Of a stretch of 64,000 nucleotides of DNA, positions 1 to 9,055 are shown piece by piece. Source of the stretch: JABWCE01 sp964355045 (lineage in GTDB: Bacteria; Bacteroidota; Bacteroidia; NS11-12g; UBA9320); the NCBI GenBank assembly GCA_964355045.1, contig CAYHCM010000003.1, forward strand, positions 1 to 64,000, given 5' to 3'. The first letter of the stretch is position 1. Every line of letters begins with the position of its first letter. Position numbers and translations under genes: made by a program. The notes beneath the pieces are model-generated. The model had not been told where the DNA came from. It saw nothing but the letters and a program-made list of their open reading frames with translations, and searched no databases.

Positions 1-1796
1 GTAAAAAACCACTGACAGCTTTCGGTATCAGGGCCCGAGGAAGCCAAGCCCACCGCCCCTGTTGAATATTTTAAAGAAGAAAATTCGCTGCGAATGGTAT
101 AATCAACTCCCCCAAAACCATCGCCACGCGGACATCCGCCCTGCACCACAAAATTGGGAACCATACGGTGAAAAAACTTTCCATTATAAAAACCATCATC
201 AATCAGTTTTAAAATTGAAGCCACCGAACCGGGGGCTTCATTTACGTCCATTTGAATAATAAATTCGCCCTGGTTAGTGGTTACTTTTACTTTTTGGTCG
301 GCTTTGATTTTAGTTACAAAATCCCAATCTATGGGGTGATTCCATTCAGGATTGGGACGCTTATAAACCGTATTGTTAATCATGGCCAGCACTTTTGCTA
401 TATCAATATAGGCTTCCATTTCTACCGGAAGTTTTAATTTGGCTTGAGCTTCCACAAATAGTTCTTTATAATTCGGTTCCAGCGAAATTTGTTTTTCCAA
501 TATGGCATTGGCAATAATGCTAAGGACTCCTTCATCACCATCTTTTATTAAAATAGCAACCGTTTCATTAAAATCTGAAATTAAATTATCCGGAAAGCCT
601 TTTGAGTTACGGCATTTTATTAATGATTCCATAGCTGCACTTTTGATGGCCGGCTCTTCGGTTTGCATCAAAATATTATTAGTAACAGGATAAAAATTAT
701 AGTAATTTTCCATCAATTGCATGTTCCATATTTTATCGTAGATGGTATTGGTAACAGGCAGTTTCAGTTTACCATTATTGCATTCAACAGTTTTGGTAAG
801 ATTAACAACGGCGGGTCCATAAGTTAAATTTGGGTATTTTTCAAAGGATTTGCAATTTTTTGAAATTAGTTCGGAGTAGGCTAATTCGACTGCTGGGAAA
901 GGACTATGTTGCTTGTTAAGATTTAAAATACAATATACAGAATCAAAATTATATTTACTTAATGCCATTGCCCTATAGACAGAAATTGAATTTAATCCTA
1001 CATCTATGAATCCAAATCCGGGTAATTCATTTACTAAATAAATCTGAAATTTTTCTCTCAAATAAATTGAATCCTCTGAATTAACTTTTGATTTTCCAAG
1101 AGCAATTATCAGAGGAATAGAAATATTTATATGATCGAATTTTATAAATTGGTAGTTAAATAAACTTATATCAAAACAATCTTTATTAAAATTTTCAGAA
1201 GTGATTACAAAAGGTGTCCTTGCCAAATACCAAGCTGCATAAAACTGGTTTTCGCTTTCAGATACTGATAACAATTTAACCATTTTATCCGTCAACGATT
1301 TCTCCCCAGCTCCTTTGAGCATAGCCCTGTAAATACATTCGGCATATCCCGGCTGGTTTGTGTTTTTTATTTTCAAAAGCTCTTTAACCTTCGATTTTGT
1401 AATACATTTTCCCAGAGCTACCAATGCCGAAGGTTTTATTTTTTTGCTGCCTTTTTTATGAATTATTTTTAATAAATACGGAATATAAAATGAATCGCGG
1501 CTTTGTCCTATGGCTTCTAATGCGGCAATCTTAACCTTGGTGTTTCCTCGTTTTGTAAGTTTTAATAATTGTTTTCTCAAACTGCTGTCATTCCAGCTCA
1601 ACAATCCTTTGAGGGCTAAAATCTTCTGTTCGTTTGTTCCCTTTTTTAAAATAGTTAGGGTATAAACCACATCGCTGCGGTCTTTGGCTTCCCAAATTTT
1701 TTGGTTGGTTTTATCATTAAAAATATTTTGTGAAGCGGCCTTGTTAATTATTAGCAGAAAGGTGAAAAGGAAAATCAGGAAAGGTTTAAAATTCAT
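1..1796 (-). CDS. HEAT-repeat protein with C-terminal cyclophilin-type peptidyl-prolyl isomerase (cut by left edge)
   Basis: Reading the minus strand from the ATG at 1796 gives 598 codons without a stop, running off the window. The first ~22 residues are a signal peptide ending near KAASQ, so the protein is probably periplasmic. Residues ~30-490 are helical and HEAT-like (for example NTKVKIAALEAIGQSRD, and EEPAIKSAAMESL). From ~503 a cyclophilin fold begins, with FFHRMVPNFVVQGG carrying the catalytic Arg and Gln, then TESCQWFF matching the family's SQFF strand. Cyclophilins catalyse prolyl cis-trans isomerisation during protein folding. The gene starts 6 bp after the stop of the LptF/LptG gene, so the two are probably cotranscribed. 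Only the last part of the cyclophilin domain is missing. The domain calls are firm; the client protein is unknown. Confidence 0.85.
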   Translation of the reverse strand, partial: MNFKPFLIFLFTFLLIINKAASQNIFNDKTNQKIWEAKDRSDVVYTLTILKKGTNEQKILALKGLLSWNDSSLRKQLLKLTKRGNTKVKIAALEAIGQSRDSFYIPYLLKIIHKKGSKKIKPSALVALGKCITKSKVKELLKIKNTNQPGYAECIYRAMLKGAGEKSLTDKMVKLLSVSESENQFYAAWYLARTPFVITSENFNKDCFDISLFNYQFIKFDHINISIPLIIALGKSKVNSEDSIYLREKFQIYLVNELPGFGFIDVGLNSISVYRAMALSKYNFDSVYCILNLNKQHSPFPAVELAYSELISKNCKSFEKYPNLTYGPAVVNLTKTVECNNGKLKLPVTNTIYDKIWNMQLMENYYNFYPVTNNILMQTEEPAIKSAAMESLIKCRNSKGFPDNLISDFNETVAILIKDGDEGVLSIIANAILEKQISLEPNYKELFVEAQAKLKLPVEMEAYIDIAKVLAMINNTVYKRPNPEWNHPIDWDFVTKIKADQKVKVTTNQGEFIIQMDVNEAPGSVASILKLIDDGFYNGKFFHRMVPNFVVQGGCPRGDGFGGVDYTIRSEFSSLKYSTGAVGLASSGPDTESCQWFF

Positions 1797-1802
1797 AATT
1801 TG

Positions 1803-2885
1803 TTACTTTTGAGCTGTTCGATAAAAATAAAAGGCCACCGGCAAAAATATAATATTTGGCAACCAAACTGCCAATATAGGTGCCAAACTACCGTTACTCC
1901 CATACGAAATAAACCATTGGATAATGAACAGGTAGGCAAAACTCACAAATAAGCCTACGGCCAGATTCACACCCATGCCTCCCCGTTTTTTGGAACTTGA
2001 CACGCAAACCCCTATAAATGCAAGAAGCATCAACGAAAACGGAGCTGCATATCGTCGGTATTTTTCGGTAATATAAAAAAATGCCCTGCCCGTTCCCCTC
2101 ATTTTTTCGAGTTCAATATACGTGTCGAGTTCGCCCATATCAAAGGAGTTCACATCATCATCACGTCTGAAAAAATCAACAGGATTAAATGGAATCAATG
2201 TATCCTGCGACTCGCCAAATCTCAATCTTTCTTTGCCATTGCTATAAATATGCCGGTACCGGTAATTGAATATGCGCCATTTATTTTTTTTGGCAAACCA
2301 ACTAATCCGCTCAGCGGACAATTTTTTTATTAATCGTCCGTTTTCAATCCATTCAACATTTAAATTGAAACCACTGCTGTCCATGCGGTTGAAACTGCCC
2401 ATTGACATTACCACTCCCGGTTTTATTTGCCTGATAATATTTTCTTTATACTCGTCCTTGAGTTCCCTGATGTAATGATTTTCAAATTCTACACGCCGTT
2501 TGTCACTGCGCGGAATTATCCATGCCAATAATATGAAAGACAAACTGCCGAATAAAAACGCTACCATTAAATAAGGGCGCAATAAACGGTTATAGGTTAC
2601 CCCTGAAGCCAGAATTGCTATTATTTCTGATTTGCCTGCCAGTTTGGATGTAAAAAAAATAACGGTAAGAAAAACAAATATAGGACTGAATAAATTGAGA
2701 ATAAAAGGAATAAAATTGAAGTAATATCCAACAATTATAGCTTTTAATGGTGCCTGTTTTTCTACAAAATCATCTAATTTTTCGGAAACATCAAATATTA
2801 CAATAATTAAGGTAAACAAACCAAGGGCTACAATAAATGTAACCATAAAACTTTTAATAATATATAAATCGAGTTTTTTTAGCAT
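1803..2885 (-). CDS. LptF/LptG family lipopolysaccharide export permease
   Basis: A 360-residue inner-membrane protein of the YjgP/YjgQ family. Hydrophobic segments lie near residues 12-35, 50-75 and 100-122, and a cluster of them spans ~275-355. The hydrophilic domain between them (~130-260) is the periplasmic beta-jellyroll of LptF/LptG. In the family these proteins form the membrane part of the ABC exporter that moves LPS from the inner membrane onto the periplasmic bridge. The opening residues MLKKLDLYIIKSF are typical of Bacteroidota members. Length is normal. I cannot tell LptF from LptG by sequence alone, so no symbol is given. It is followed after 6 bp by the HEAT-cyclophilin gene. 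Simple AT-rich repeats lie just upstream. Confidence 0.88.
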   Translation of the reverse strand: MLKKLDLYIIKSFMVTFIVALGLFTLIIVIFDVSEKLDDFVEKQAPLKAIIVGYYFNFIPFILNLFSPIFVFLTVIFFTSKLAGKSEIIAILASGVTYNRLLRPYLMVAFLFGSLSFILLAWIIPRSDKRRVEFENHYIRELKDEYKENIIRQIKPGVVMSMGSFNRMDSSGFNLNVEWIENGRLIKKLSAERISWFAKKNKWRIFNYRYRHIYSNGKERLRFGESQDTLIPFNPVDFFRRDDDVNSFDMGELDTYIELEKMRGTGRAFFYITEKYRRYAAPFSLMLLAFIGVCVSSSKKRGGMGVNLAVGLFVSFAYLFIIQWFISYGSNGSLAPILAVWLPNIIFLPVAFYFYRTAQK

Positions 2886-2894
2886 TTAAGCTTA

Positions 2895-2984
2895 TCGGAA
2901 ATTTGAAATTTGAAATTTGAAATTTGGATTTTATTTTTTGGAATTTGTTTGATTTTTGGAATTTGTTTTTTGGAATTTGTTCTT
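2895..2984. repeat. AT-rich simple repeat block
   Basis: Three short direct copies of GAAATTTG are followed by three copies of a TTTTTTGGAATTTG-like unit, filling the space between the four-helix-bundle gene and the LptF/LptG gene. The same AATTTGG/CCAAATT vocabulary recurs at about 28.0-28.1 kb, so it looks like dispersed low-complexity sequence rather than a regulatory element. Confidence 0.6.
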
Positions 2985-3344
2985 TCAATCCAGTCTGTCC
3001 TTTACCGATTTAAAGGCTGAATAAAATAATTGAATAAGCGCGTTGCACTCATCTATCAATGGAGTTATAAGCTTTGTTTCCATCATATTTTCTTCCTCTA
3101 TAAATTCTAAAATATAACCACAACGATCAGCCAATTCAGAGCAATCACTCAATTTCCTTACAAAATTGGCGGTAGTTTGGCCTATCAACAAACCGCGCGT
3201 TTTTGAAGGCAAATCAATGGCAACCGCCAACAATTCATTTCGCAAATGCATGGCTACAACATTGTTTTGAGGTAACAATAAGGCCAATTTGGTACAAGTA
3301 TGGCCTAATATTTTGGTTCTTTCTTTTAATTCTACTGGATTCAT
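2985..3344 (-). CDS. Four-helix bundle protein (23S rRNA-IVP-like family)
   Basis: 119 residues, all helical. The pattern LALLLPQNNVVAMHLRNEL, then AIDLPSKTRGLLIGQ, then FVRKLSDCSELADRC is that of the four-helix bundle proteins first described from intervening sequences in 23S rRNA genes. These form small pentameric bundles of unclear function and also occur as free-standing genes near repeats in Bacteroidota. No rRNA gene lies nearby, so this is a free-standing copy. It shares direction with the LptF/LptG gene but is separated from it by a simple-repeat block, so cotranscription is uncertain. Family assignment is by overall pattern; I cannot name a substrate or partner. Confidence 0.65.
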   Translation of the reverse strand: MNPVELKERTKILGHTCTKLALLLPQNNVVAMHLRNELLAVAIDLPSKTRGLLIGQTTANFVRKLSDCSELADRCGYILEFIEEENMMETKLITPLIDECNALIQLFYSAFKSVKDRLD

Positions 3345-3496
3345 GATAGGGGCAAATTTATGGATAAGATACCAAATATGAGAGTTTGATTTATTAAATG
3401 TGAGATAAGCGCATTTAGCGCAAAAAGTCTTACAATTTGAGTTAGATATTTATAAAATAATTAAACCAATTGGGAATGCACAGATTTTGAATACCT

Positions 3497-5692
3497 TCAT
3501 TTATCAGTTGGCGGCTGAACTGACACGAATACCTTTTGATTCCAAGTTATTCCATTATTTTTAACCCTAACCAAATAAAAAGCTCCCTGATTTCCAAAGA
3601 AAGATGAATTGCCGGTAAAAAAATCCACCGGATAAATATTTTTGTAAGGCGAAGTTTCAACCGATTGTACTAATTGCCCAATCATATCATACACTTCAAT
3701 TGAAATATCTTTTCCAGTGTTTTCAATTTCAATGGTGAAAGTCCCATACGTGGGGTTTGGGTAAATTTTAAAACCCGATGGCTTGTTGATTTTTGAAATA
3801 CCCAACGAAACAAAAACCTCTTTGCAAGTTTCAGAAAAGCAACTGGCTGCATTTATCACTTTTAAACAAGCAGTATATTTACCTGATTTAGAGTAGGTGT
3901 AATTAATATCTTCACTTGCAGCACTATCCCCATTACCAAAAAACCACTTATGGCCTGTATTGCCGGGTTGTACAGCTTTAAAATCAACACTATTTTGATT
4001 TACAGTATAGCTAAAATCAGAATTAGGATTGGCATTTACCGTAACGGCTTTGGAAATGGAATCTTTGCATCCATTACCGATTGAAGACACAAGCGTAACA
4101 TTATAGGTACGGGAAACATTGTTTATTTTATAAAAATGTTTTGGGTTAATTAATCCCGATATTCCACCATCGCCAAATTTCCAATTATAATAGCGTTCAC
4201 TTCCAAAACCTGACATGTTCTTAAATATAATGCTATCAAACTCACAAGCATCAACCGCCTCAAAATCAGGCTTGGAAGATTTAATGCTAACAATTAAATA
4301 TAAGGTATCAATACGATTTTCATCATAAACAATAGCTGTAACCATATAATTTCCCTGTTTTTTATAAAGGTGATAAACCTCTGTACTCCTTGAAAAATTA
4401 CTGTTTCCTGAACCGGTATCTCCAAAATCCCATTTTACCGAATCGGGGTCATTTAAATAAGGGATAGAAAAAAAAGTGGTATCACCAAGACAAGATGAAA
4501 TGGATTGAATGGAAAGGGGAACTTTTTTTAAAAAACTTGAAACAAAATTGGGAAGACCAACATAAGTACTTTTACCTCCCAAATAAATATAATCTTTCTG
4601 AAACTTGCATTTTACCCCAAGGGAATCCGGTTTGTGTATAACATTCAAATATTTTGGAAACGTTGAACCTACAGATGGCTGTGTTAAGTAGATCTTACCA
4701 TCGGGAGCAAGTTGCAAACTGACATAAGAATTAAAAGAGTTGCTATCAATGGTTATTTTTGAAGCCAACAGTTCTTTAATAGATGATGCTTGAGCATTGT
4801 ATTGGTAAATACGTGATAAAACTGCATGAGCAGCATACAGGTAATTAGTATTTGGAGAAAATTCTAAACCTCTAGGTGCCCTCATCGCAACTCCTTTTAT
4901 ATTACTTACGCGACCTGTGGATGCATCAAAATCCCCTAATAAAAGGGTATCTCCTAACCAATGGGTTAATCCATAAACAATTTTAGTTCCATCGGGCGAA
5001 ATTTTCATATGGCAAAATCCTCCGGCATTTTTATGCCCTGTTTTAGTAATTACCGGAGGATTAATAATACCCTTAGCCGTAAGCTGCCAGGCAAAAATAG
5101 AATCACAGGTCCTCGTTTCATTGGGATCAAAAAAAAGCTTCTGACCAAGAATCCAGTAATCCTTTCCATTTGCATGTTGGGTTCCGCAAAGTTTGTCATC
5201 AGAGCCATATAATAACCATTGGTTCCTTTTTCCTTTCACTACATCCCCTTTACCTGAATTAAGGCTCATATCAATTATAGAATACTGAAATATTGTTGGA
5301 GATGCGGTTGAGCCTGCGGTATCATATACGGCTTCAGTAGTAAATAAATAAAAAACTGATTTACTATCCGGTAAAGGTAGAATCAGTGCAGATTGTGTAG
5401 TGTACCAATTATTATTGACACGAATGTCTTTTCCATTCGGCATAATCGCATGGGTACTGTCGTAAAGGATATATCCATCTGTATAAAAAAGCAATCTGCC
5501 TTTTTGGGTGCAAATACTTGCGCTACCTTGCTTTGCATAAAGTTGACCATTGGTAATTGCTTCGACAGGTGTTTTGTTAAAATCCAATCCGGCCTGATTA
5601 CCGAAATACCAGATATTAGATTCCTTTTGTGCAGAAACAGAAATATAAAGGATAACACAGATTATTACTGTAATATAGCGTTTGAAATGCAT
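3497..5692 (-). CDS. T9SS-secreted protein with beta-propeller-like N-terminus and PKD domains
   Basis: About 731 residues. I place the start at the ATG at 5692 because the hydrophobic signal peptide (VIICVILYISVSAQ) follows directly; an ATG five codons earlier adds nothing. The N-terminal half (opening NIWYFGNQAGLDFN, later LEFSPNTNYLYAAH) resembles WD40/propeller sequences common in Bacteroidota surface proteins. At least three PKD-type immunoglobulin folds follow, marked by VKWDFGDTGSG, YNWKFGDGGISG and HKWFFGNGDSA. The C-terminus, from FKIYPNPTYGTFTIEIEN to the end, is a type A T9SS sorting domain. The protein should be exported by Sec, then moved to the cell surface or medium by T9SS. 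Its function is not evident; adhesion or binding is plausible. Confidence 0.85.
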   Translation of the reverse strand: MHFKRYITVIICVILYISVSAQKESNIWYFGNQAGLDFNKTPVEAITNGQLYAKQGSASICTQKGRLLFYTDGYILYDSTHAIMPNGKDIRVNNNWYTTQSALILPLPDSKSVFYLFTTEAVYDTAGSTASPTIFQYSIIDMSLNSGKGDVVKGKRNQWLLYGSDDKLCGTQHANGKDYWILGQKLFFDPNETRTCDSIFAWQLTAKGIINPPVITKTGHKNAGGFCHMKISPDGTKIVYGLTHWLGDTLLLGDFDASTGRVSNIKGVAMRAPRGLEFSPNTNYLYAAHAVLSRIYQYNAQASSIKELLASKITIDSNSFNSYVSLQLAPDGKIYLTQPSVGSTFPKYLNVIHKPDSLGVKCKFQKDYIYLGGKSTYVGLPNFVSSFLKKVPLSIQSISSCLGDTTFFSIPYLNDPDSVKWDFGDTGSGNSNFSRSTEVYHLYKKQGNYMVTAIVYDENRIDTLYLIVSIKSSKPDFEAVDACEFDSIIFKNMSGFGSERYYNWKFGDGGISGLINPKHFYKINNVSRTYNVTLVSSIGNGCKDSISKAVTVNANPNSDFSYTVNQNSVDFKAVQPGNTGHKWFFGNGDSAASEDINYTYSKSGKYTACLKVINAASCFSETCKEVFVSLGISKINKPSGFKIYPNPTYGTFTIEIENTGKDISIEVYDMIGQLVQSVETSPYKNIYPVDFFTGNSSFFGNQGAFYLVRVKNNGITWNQKVFVSVQPPTDK

Positions 5693-5719
5693 GTAACTAA
5701 AGAACAAATATAAGAGTTA

Positions 5720-5756
5720 AAAGTAGAAAGTACAGTATTTATGCACTTTCTACTTT
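5720..5756 (-). terminator. Hairpin between two T9SS cargo genes
   Basis: Perfect 12-bp arms (AAAGTAGAAAGT at 5720-5731 and ACTTTCTACTTT at 5745-5756) flank a 13-base loop, 8 bp beyond the stop of the 764-residue gene. It probably ends that transcript; the trailing T-run is weak. Confidence 0.5.
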
Positions 5757-5763
5757 ATATGAT

Positions 5764-8058
5764 TTATTCAATATTTAGGCTCAACCTTCGAGATGCGTTG
5801 TCCGTTTTTAATTCAACAGAATAAATTCCCTGACTTAAATTCTTGCTACTAATATGGAAGGTGTTGGTTCCCGGTTGCAGTTTTTCATATTGAACAACTA
5901 TATTTTTTCCATTCATGTCATAAATTGTAACGGTCAGCAGCTCACTTGTTACAGCATCCATCTCTATCCAAACTTCTTTGGAAGCAGGATTCGGATACAT
6001 TTTTACAGTTAATCCTCCTTTAATAACTTTATCATCAATTCCTCCTGCAGGGCTTCTTTTCCACAGCACCGATTCATCAATGATGGCATTATCCCCCACA
6101 TTATAGGATTGGGAAGGGCCTACTCCATTCGTACCATCCGTTCCATCATTTCCATCGGTATTCTGCACAAAGGCTGTGCCATTGCTTGGAGCAGTTTCGG
6201 CTATGCAATCATCAGTATAGCATCTGTTTCCATTCGGTTCGTCTTGTTCCTCAATATATGCTGGCTGGTCTAACGACTCATGATGATAACTTAAAACATC
6301 AATATTTCCTGTCACATCCTTAAAATAAATATGAACTGGTGAGCCGGGGCTACTACATCCAGATGATGTTCTAGCTACTGTAAGATCAAGCTGACCTAAA
6401 TATGTTGTATAGGTAGTACCTGATGAAATAAAATGCTTAAACATATCATAAGGGGCTTTAGGGTATCCATCATTCCAGTAAGCAATATATACATCAGGGC
6501 AAGTGCCATCATACACCGCAAGCATCCTTGTACTTGAAAAATACTTGCCCAACATTACCGAACCACTATTAAATGTTATAATTCCACTTGCCAAAGTTGC
6601 TGATGTAGCATTGGCGGCCAATAAGCACATGGCTTTATCTACATCACAAGCGTAAAGACAGGTTGTGCTTGGTGTGCAATCGTTTCCCGTACATCGGTTT
6701 CTCATTTCCACCCGGCTGGCTGTACTGTTGTAAGAACCCCATCCTCCATTTCCTTTTTTCCCTGCTTTTCCACCTAAAACGCTAAAATTAGCTCCACGGC
6801 CGGTTGAAGGAGTATAACTCCCTTGAGTAGCAATCCAGATATAACCCGGTTCGCCACCATTCCCTGCGTCCCCTCCTTTTCCACCTTCTCCTACGTCACC
6901 ATTTGCTCCCGGCCCTGCATCCATACCAAGCGTGCAACAGCCTTCGCCTCCTGCACCACCGGAGCCACCTGTTCCACCATTACTTCCGTTTCCACCGTGC
7001 AAACCATTTTCACCTGAGGCAGTAAATACCACATTGCTTGTTGTTATATTTACTGAACCTGCTTTTATTACAATTGCTCCACCACCAGTTCCACCTCTGC
7101 CTGCTGCTCCACCCGGGCCTCCGTCATGTCCAATCACACCTACAGTTCCTGTAATGTTTGTAGTACAAGGTGCGGCTGTGCTTCCTCCGTCTCCTCCATA
7201 GCCTCCACCTCCGGCTCCTTTGCCACCACCATATCCTGAAACCCAATACCCGGGATCACCCATCACTAAAAGTGATTTAAAGGAAGAACCTCCAAACGAC
7301 ATTTGGGTGCCACTATTTGCAGAAGTACCTCCTGAATTATTAGGAGCGCCACTTCCATCTCCCAAAAAACCTGATGGTATAGTTGTCGTTGTACAACTTG
7401 AACCGGATGCATTAAAATTTGCCGTACCTGGTGCAGAAGAACTGCCTGTTGACCAAGAGGAAGCTGCTGACGCTCCTGCCCCTCCTGCCGCAAAGGTATA
7501 TCCTGCATCTATACCTCTGTAACCCTTTCCAGATGTAGTTATCATGCCGCCGCTTATACTAAGTGTGCCATTAACAATCATCGCCAATATTCCTCCTGTA
7601 TGACCGTCATACGGGTGGCAGGTAACCACTTCACCATCTAAAATAAAATTTGAATAATCATTAATTTTAATCAACTGGAGGATATTAGAACCTCCGGAGG
7701 AATAACTGTTCCAGGTACCTGATACAGCTTGAATTTCATAACCCCCCGTACACGTATTATTAAGGAATATAACATTTTGATGGGTACCTACAGTACCGCC
7801 TTTCATTTGAATTAAAATGGCCAGATCTCCTACTGTGAAACTACCATAGGATGTTCCTAAATCGATGGTTGCGTTTACACCACAACCTGAAATCAAGGTT
7901 ACTTCAGCTCTAATATCATCCATATAATGAATACCGGATGTCCAGCCCGGATCAGCTCCTGAAGCTCCTGAACCGAAACCACTTACCTGTGCCTTAGATT
8001 GACTAAAGGATGATGAAACAAATAGTCCTAAAATTAAAATTTTAATTGTTTTTTTCAT
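5764..8058 (-). CDS. Glycine-rich T9SS-secreted surface protein
   Basis: 764 residues with a clear signal peptide (cleavage near SQSKAQ). A conserved-looking N-terminal region (~25-150) precedes a very glycine-rich stretch (~170-420) with many GG, GGxGG and GAGG groups, which generates long proline-rich shadow frames on the other strand. The C-terminus (from MYPNPASKEVWIEM, including VTIYDMNGKN) is a type A T9SS sorting domain. The glycine-rich part resembles repeat regions of large bacterial adhesins, but no enzymatic motif is visible. Upstream, the intergenic region holds a long inverted repeat shared with the divergent XRE regulator, which may control it (inference). Surface location is well supported; function is unknown. 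Confidence 0.82.
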   Translation of the reverse strand: MKKTIKILILGLFVSSSFSQSKAQVSGFGSGASGADPGWTSGIHYMDDIRAEVTLISGCGVNATIDLGTSYGSFTVGDLAILIQMKGGTVGTHQNVIFLNNTCTGGYEIQAVSGTWNSYSSGGSNILQLIKINDYSNFILDGEVVTCHPYDGHTGGILAMIVNGTLSISGGMITTSGKGYRGIDAGYTFAAGGAGASAASSWSTGSSSAPGTANFNASGSSCTTTTIPSGFLGDGSGAPNNSGGTSANSGTQMSFGGSSFKSLLVMGDPGYWVSGYGGGKGAGGGGYGGDGGSTAAPCTTNITGTVGVIGHDGGPGGAAGRGGTGGGAIVIKAGSVNITTSNVVFTASGENGLHGGNGSNGGTGGSGGAGGEGCCTLGMDAGPGANGDVGEGGKGGDAGNGGEPGYIWIATQGSYTPSTGRGANFSVLGGKAGKKGNGGWGSYNSTASRVEMRNRCTGNDCTPSTTCLYACDVDKAMCLLAANATSATLASGIITFNSGSVMLGKYFSSTRMLAVYDGTCPDVYIAYWNDGYPKAPYDMFKHFISSGTTYTTYLGQLDLTVARTSSGCSSPGSPVHIYFKDVTGNIDVLSYHHESLDQPAYIEEQDEPNGNRCYTDDCIAETAPSNGTAFVQNTDGNDGTDGTNGVGPSQSYNVGDNAIIDESVLWKRSPAGGIDDKVIKGGLTVKMYPNPASKEVWIEMDAVTSELLTVTIYDMNGKNIVVQYEKLQPGTNTFHISSKNLSQGIYSVELKTDNASRRLSLNIE

Positions 8059-8168
8059 TTTGATTATTTTTTATTTGTTAAATTTTGCCAAACTAATTAA
8101 GGGTATTGGCTATCCCTATTTTTTTTGTAGTGCAATACGTTATCAAATCAAGTGATAATAACCCAGTT

Positions 8169-8218
8169 AAAAAAGGAATACATTATTCTCTTTTTAATGA
8201 ATAATATATTCCTTTTTT
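8169..8218. promoter_or_regulatory. Long inverted repeat between divergent genes
   Basis: Arms of 20 bp at 8169-8188 and 8199-8218 (AAAAAAGGAATACATTATTC and its complement with one mismatch) flank a 10-base loop. The site lies 38 bp upstream of the XRE regulator and ~110 bp upstream of the divergent glycine-rich gene. It could be an operator bound by the regulator or a bidirectional terminator. Confidence 0.5.
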
Positions 8219-8256
8219 ATTCCATATTTGTTATATGAAATAAATAGATAAAACAC

Positions 8257-8757
8257 ATGATGAATCAAGAAATTAAGAATCAATTAAAACTGATTATCCT
8301 GCAAAATATTAAGCGGATTAGGGCCATAAATGGAATAAGTGAGGACTATATGAGTATAAGATTGGGAATATCTCAAGGTCAATACTCCAAGATAGAAAGC
8401 GGACGAACTAAAAATTTCTATAAATCCTTGGATATTATTGCAGCAATTTTAGAAGTAAGTGTGCTTGAATTGGCTATACCCATAACGGAAAATAAAAAAG
8501 CAAGCAAAGACCTTTTGGCTGAAATTAATAACAATCAATCAGCAAATCATAAAGATAATAAAAATTTTAAAAATATCGAATGGTATAAGGATTACATTTT
8601 GTCGAAAGATGAAAAACATCTGAATGAATTGGTTACACTAAAATTAGAGCTAAGTGCTGAACAAAATCAACTCATTACGGCTGAACTACGAATTAAGGAA
8701 TTGGAAACTAAGCTTGAAATTATTTTAAAGAATAAGCAAGGGGGGGGGGGGGGGTAA
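8257..8757 (+). CDS. XRE-family helix-turn-helix regulator with coiled-coil tail
   Basis: 166 residues as assembled. Residues ~15-70 form a Cro/C1-type helix-turn-helix, including YMSIRLGISQGQYSKIESGR, the canonical recognition helix region. Residues ~115-160 are a heptad-rich coiled coil (TLKLELSAEQNQL, IKELETKLEIILK) that probably dimerises. Small proteins of this layout are common in Bacteroidota. The gene ends in a run of 15 G, read as terminal glycines before TAA. Because the assembly breaks there and the run is 26 G in the other contig, the true last residues and stop are uncertain. It is divergent from the glycine-rich surface gene and shares a long inverted repeat with it, so it may regulate that gene (inference). 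Confidence 0.8.
   Translation: MMNQEIKNQLKLIILQNIKRIRAINGISEDYMSIRLGISQGQYSKIESGRTKNFYKSLDIIAAILEVSVLELAIPITENKKASKDLLAEINNNQSANHKDNKNFKNIEWYKDYILSKDEKHLNELVTLKLELSAEQNQLITAELRIKELETKLEIILKNKQGGGGG
8740..8754 (+). repeat. Poly-G tract (first copy, 15 G)
   Basis: Fifteen consecutive G at the 3' end of the XRE gene. The base order after it (TAATTTAGATTATTTTATAA) also follows the second tract at 8980-9005, so both represent one genomic tract of uncertain length. Confidence 0.85.
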
Positions 8758-8979
8758 TTTAGATTATTTTATAACAAATTGGAATTTTGGTAAAAAAATT
8801 AATTTTAAAACCCCACATCTAAAATTTTCACATTTCCTTTTTTCCTTTCCACAAGTTTTCCACCCATATTTTTTTCACGGGGGGTTNNNNNNNNNNAAAG
8901 CAGACAAAAAAAATAAGAAATAAAGCAGAATGAAGATAAAATAAAAATATTTATATATTTTATTTTTTTTTAAAAAAAA
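8755..8979. other. Error-prone contig ends around a 10-N scaffold gap
   Basis: Bases 8755-8886 are a corrupted copy of 9006-9137, including a damaged copy of the last codons of tgt. Bases 8887-8896 are N. Bases 8897-8979 are low-complexity A/T sequence that looks like a corrupted copy of what lies left of the tract. I read this as read decay after the homopolymer, not as a real duplication. Confidence 0.75.
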
Positions 8980-9005
8980 GGGGGGGGGGGGGGGGGGGGG
9001 GGGGG
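8980..9005 (+). repeat. Poly-G tract (second copy, 26 G)
   Basis: Twenty-six consecutive G, followed by the clean sequence that leads into the 3' end of tgt. See the first tract at 8740-8754. The real length could vary in the population. Confidence 0.8.
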
Positions 9006-9055
9006 TAATTTAGATTATTTTATAACCAATTGGAACTTTGGTAAAACAATTAATA

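Noticed and set aside
62..693. Plus-strand frames at the left end
   Set aside because: The minus strand carries a continuous 598-codon frame with a signal peptide, HEAT repeats and a cyclophilin domain over the same bases.
6823..7522. Several long plus-strand frames rich in proline, opposite the glycine-rich surface gene
   Set aside because: They are mirror images of glycine codons in the real minus-strand gene, have no start signals or family features, and overlap it completely.
8755..8979. Apparent diverged duplication of the 3' end of tgt and the XRE tail
   Set aside because: It lies beyond a long G run at a contig end with a gap, and differs by homopolymer-type errors, so it looks like poor-quality reads rather than a real second copy.
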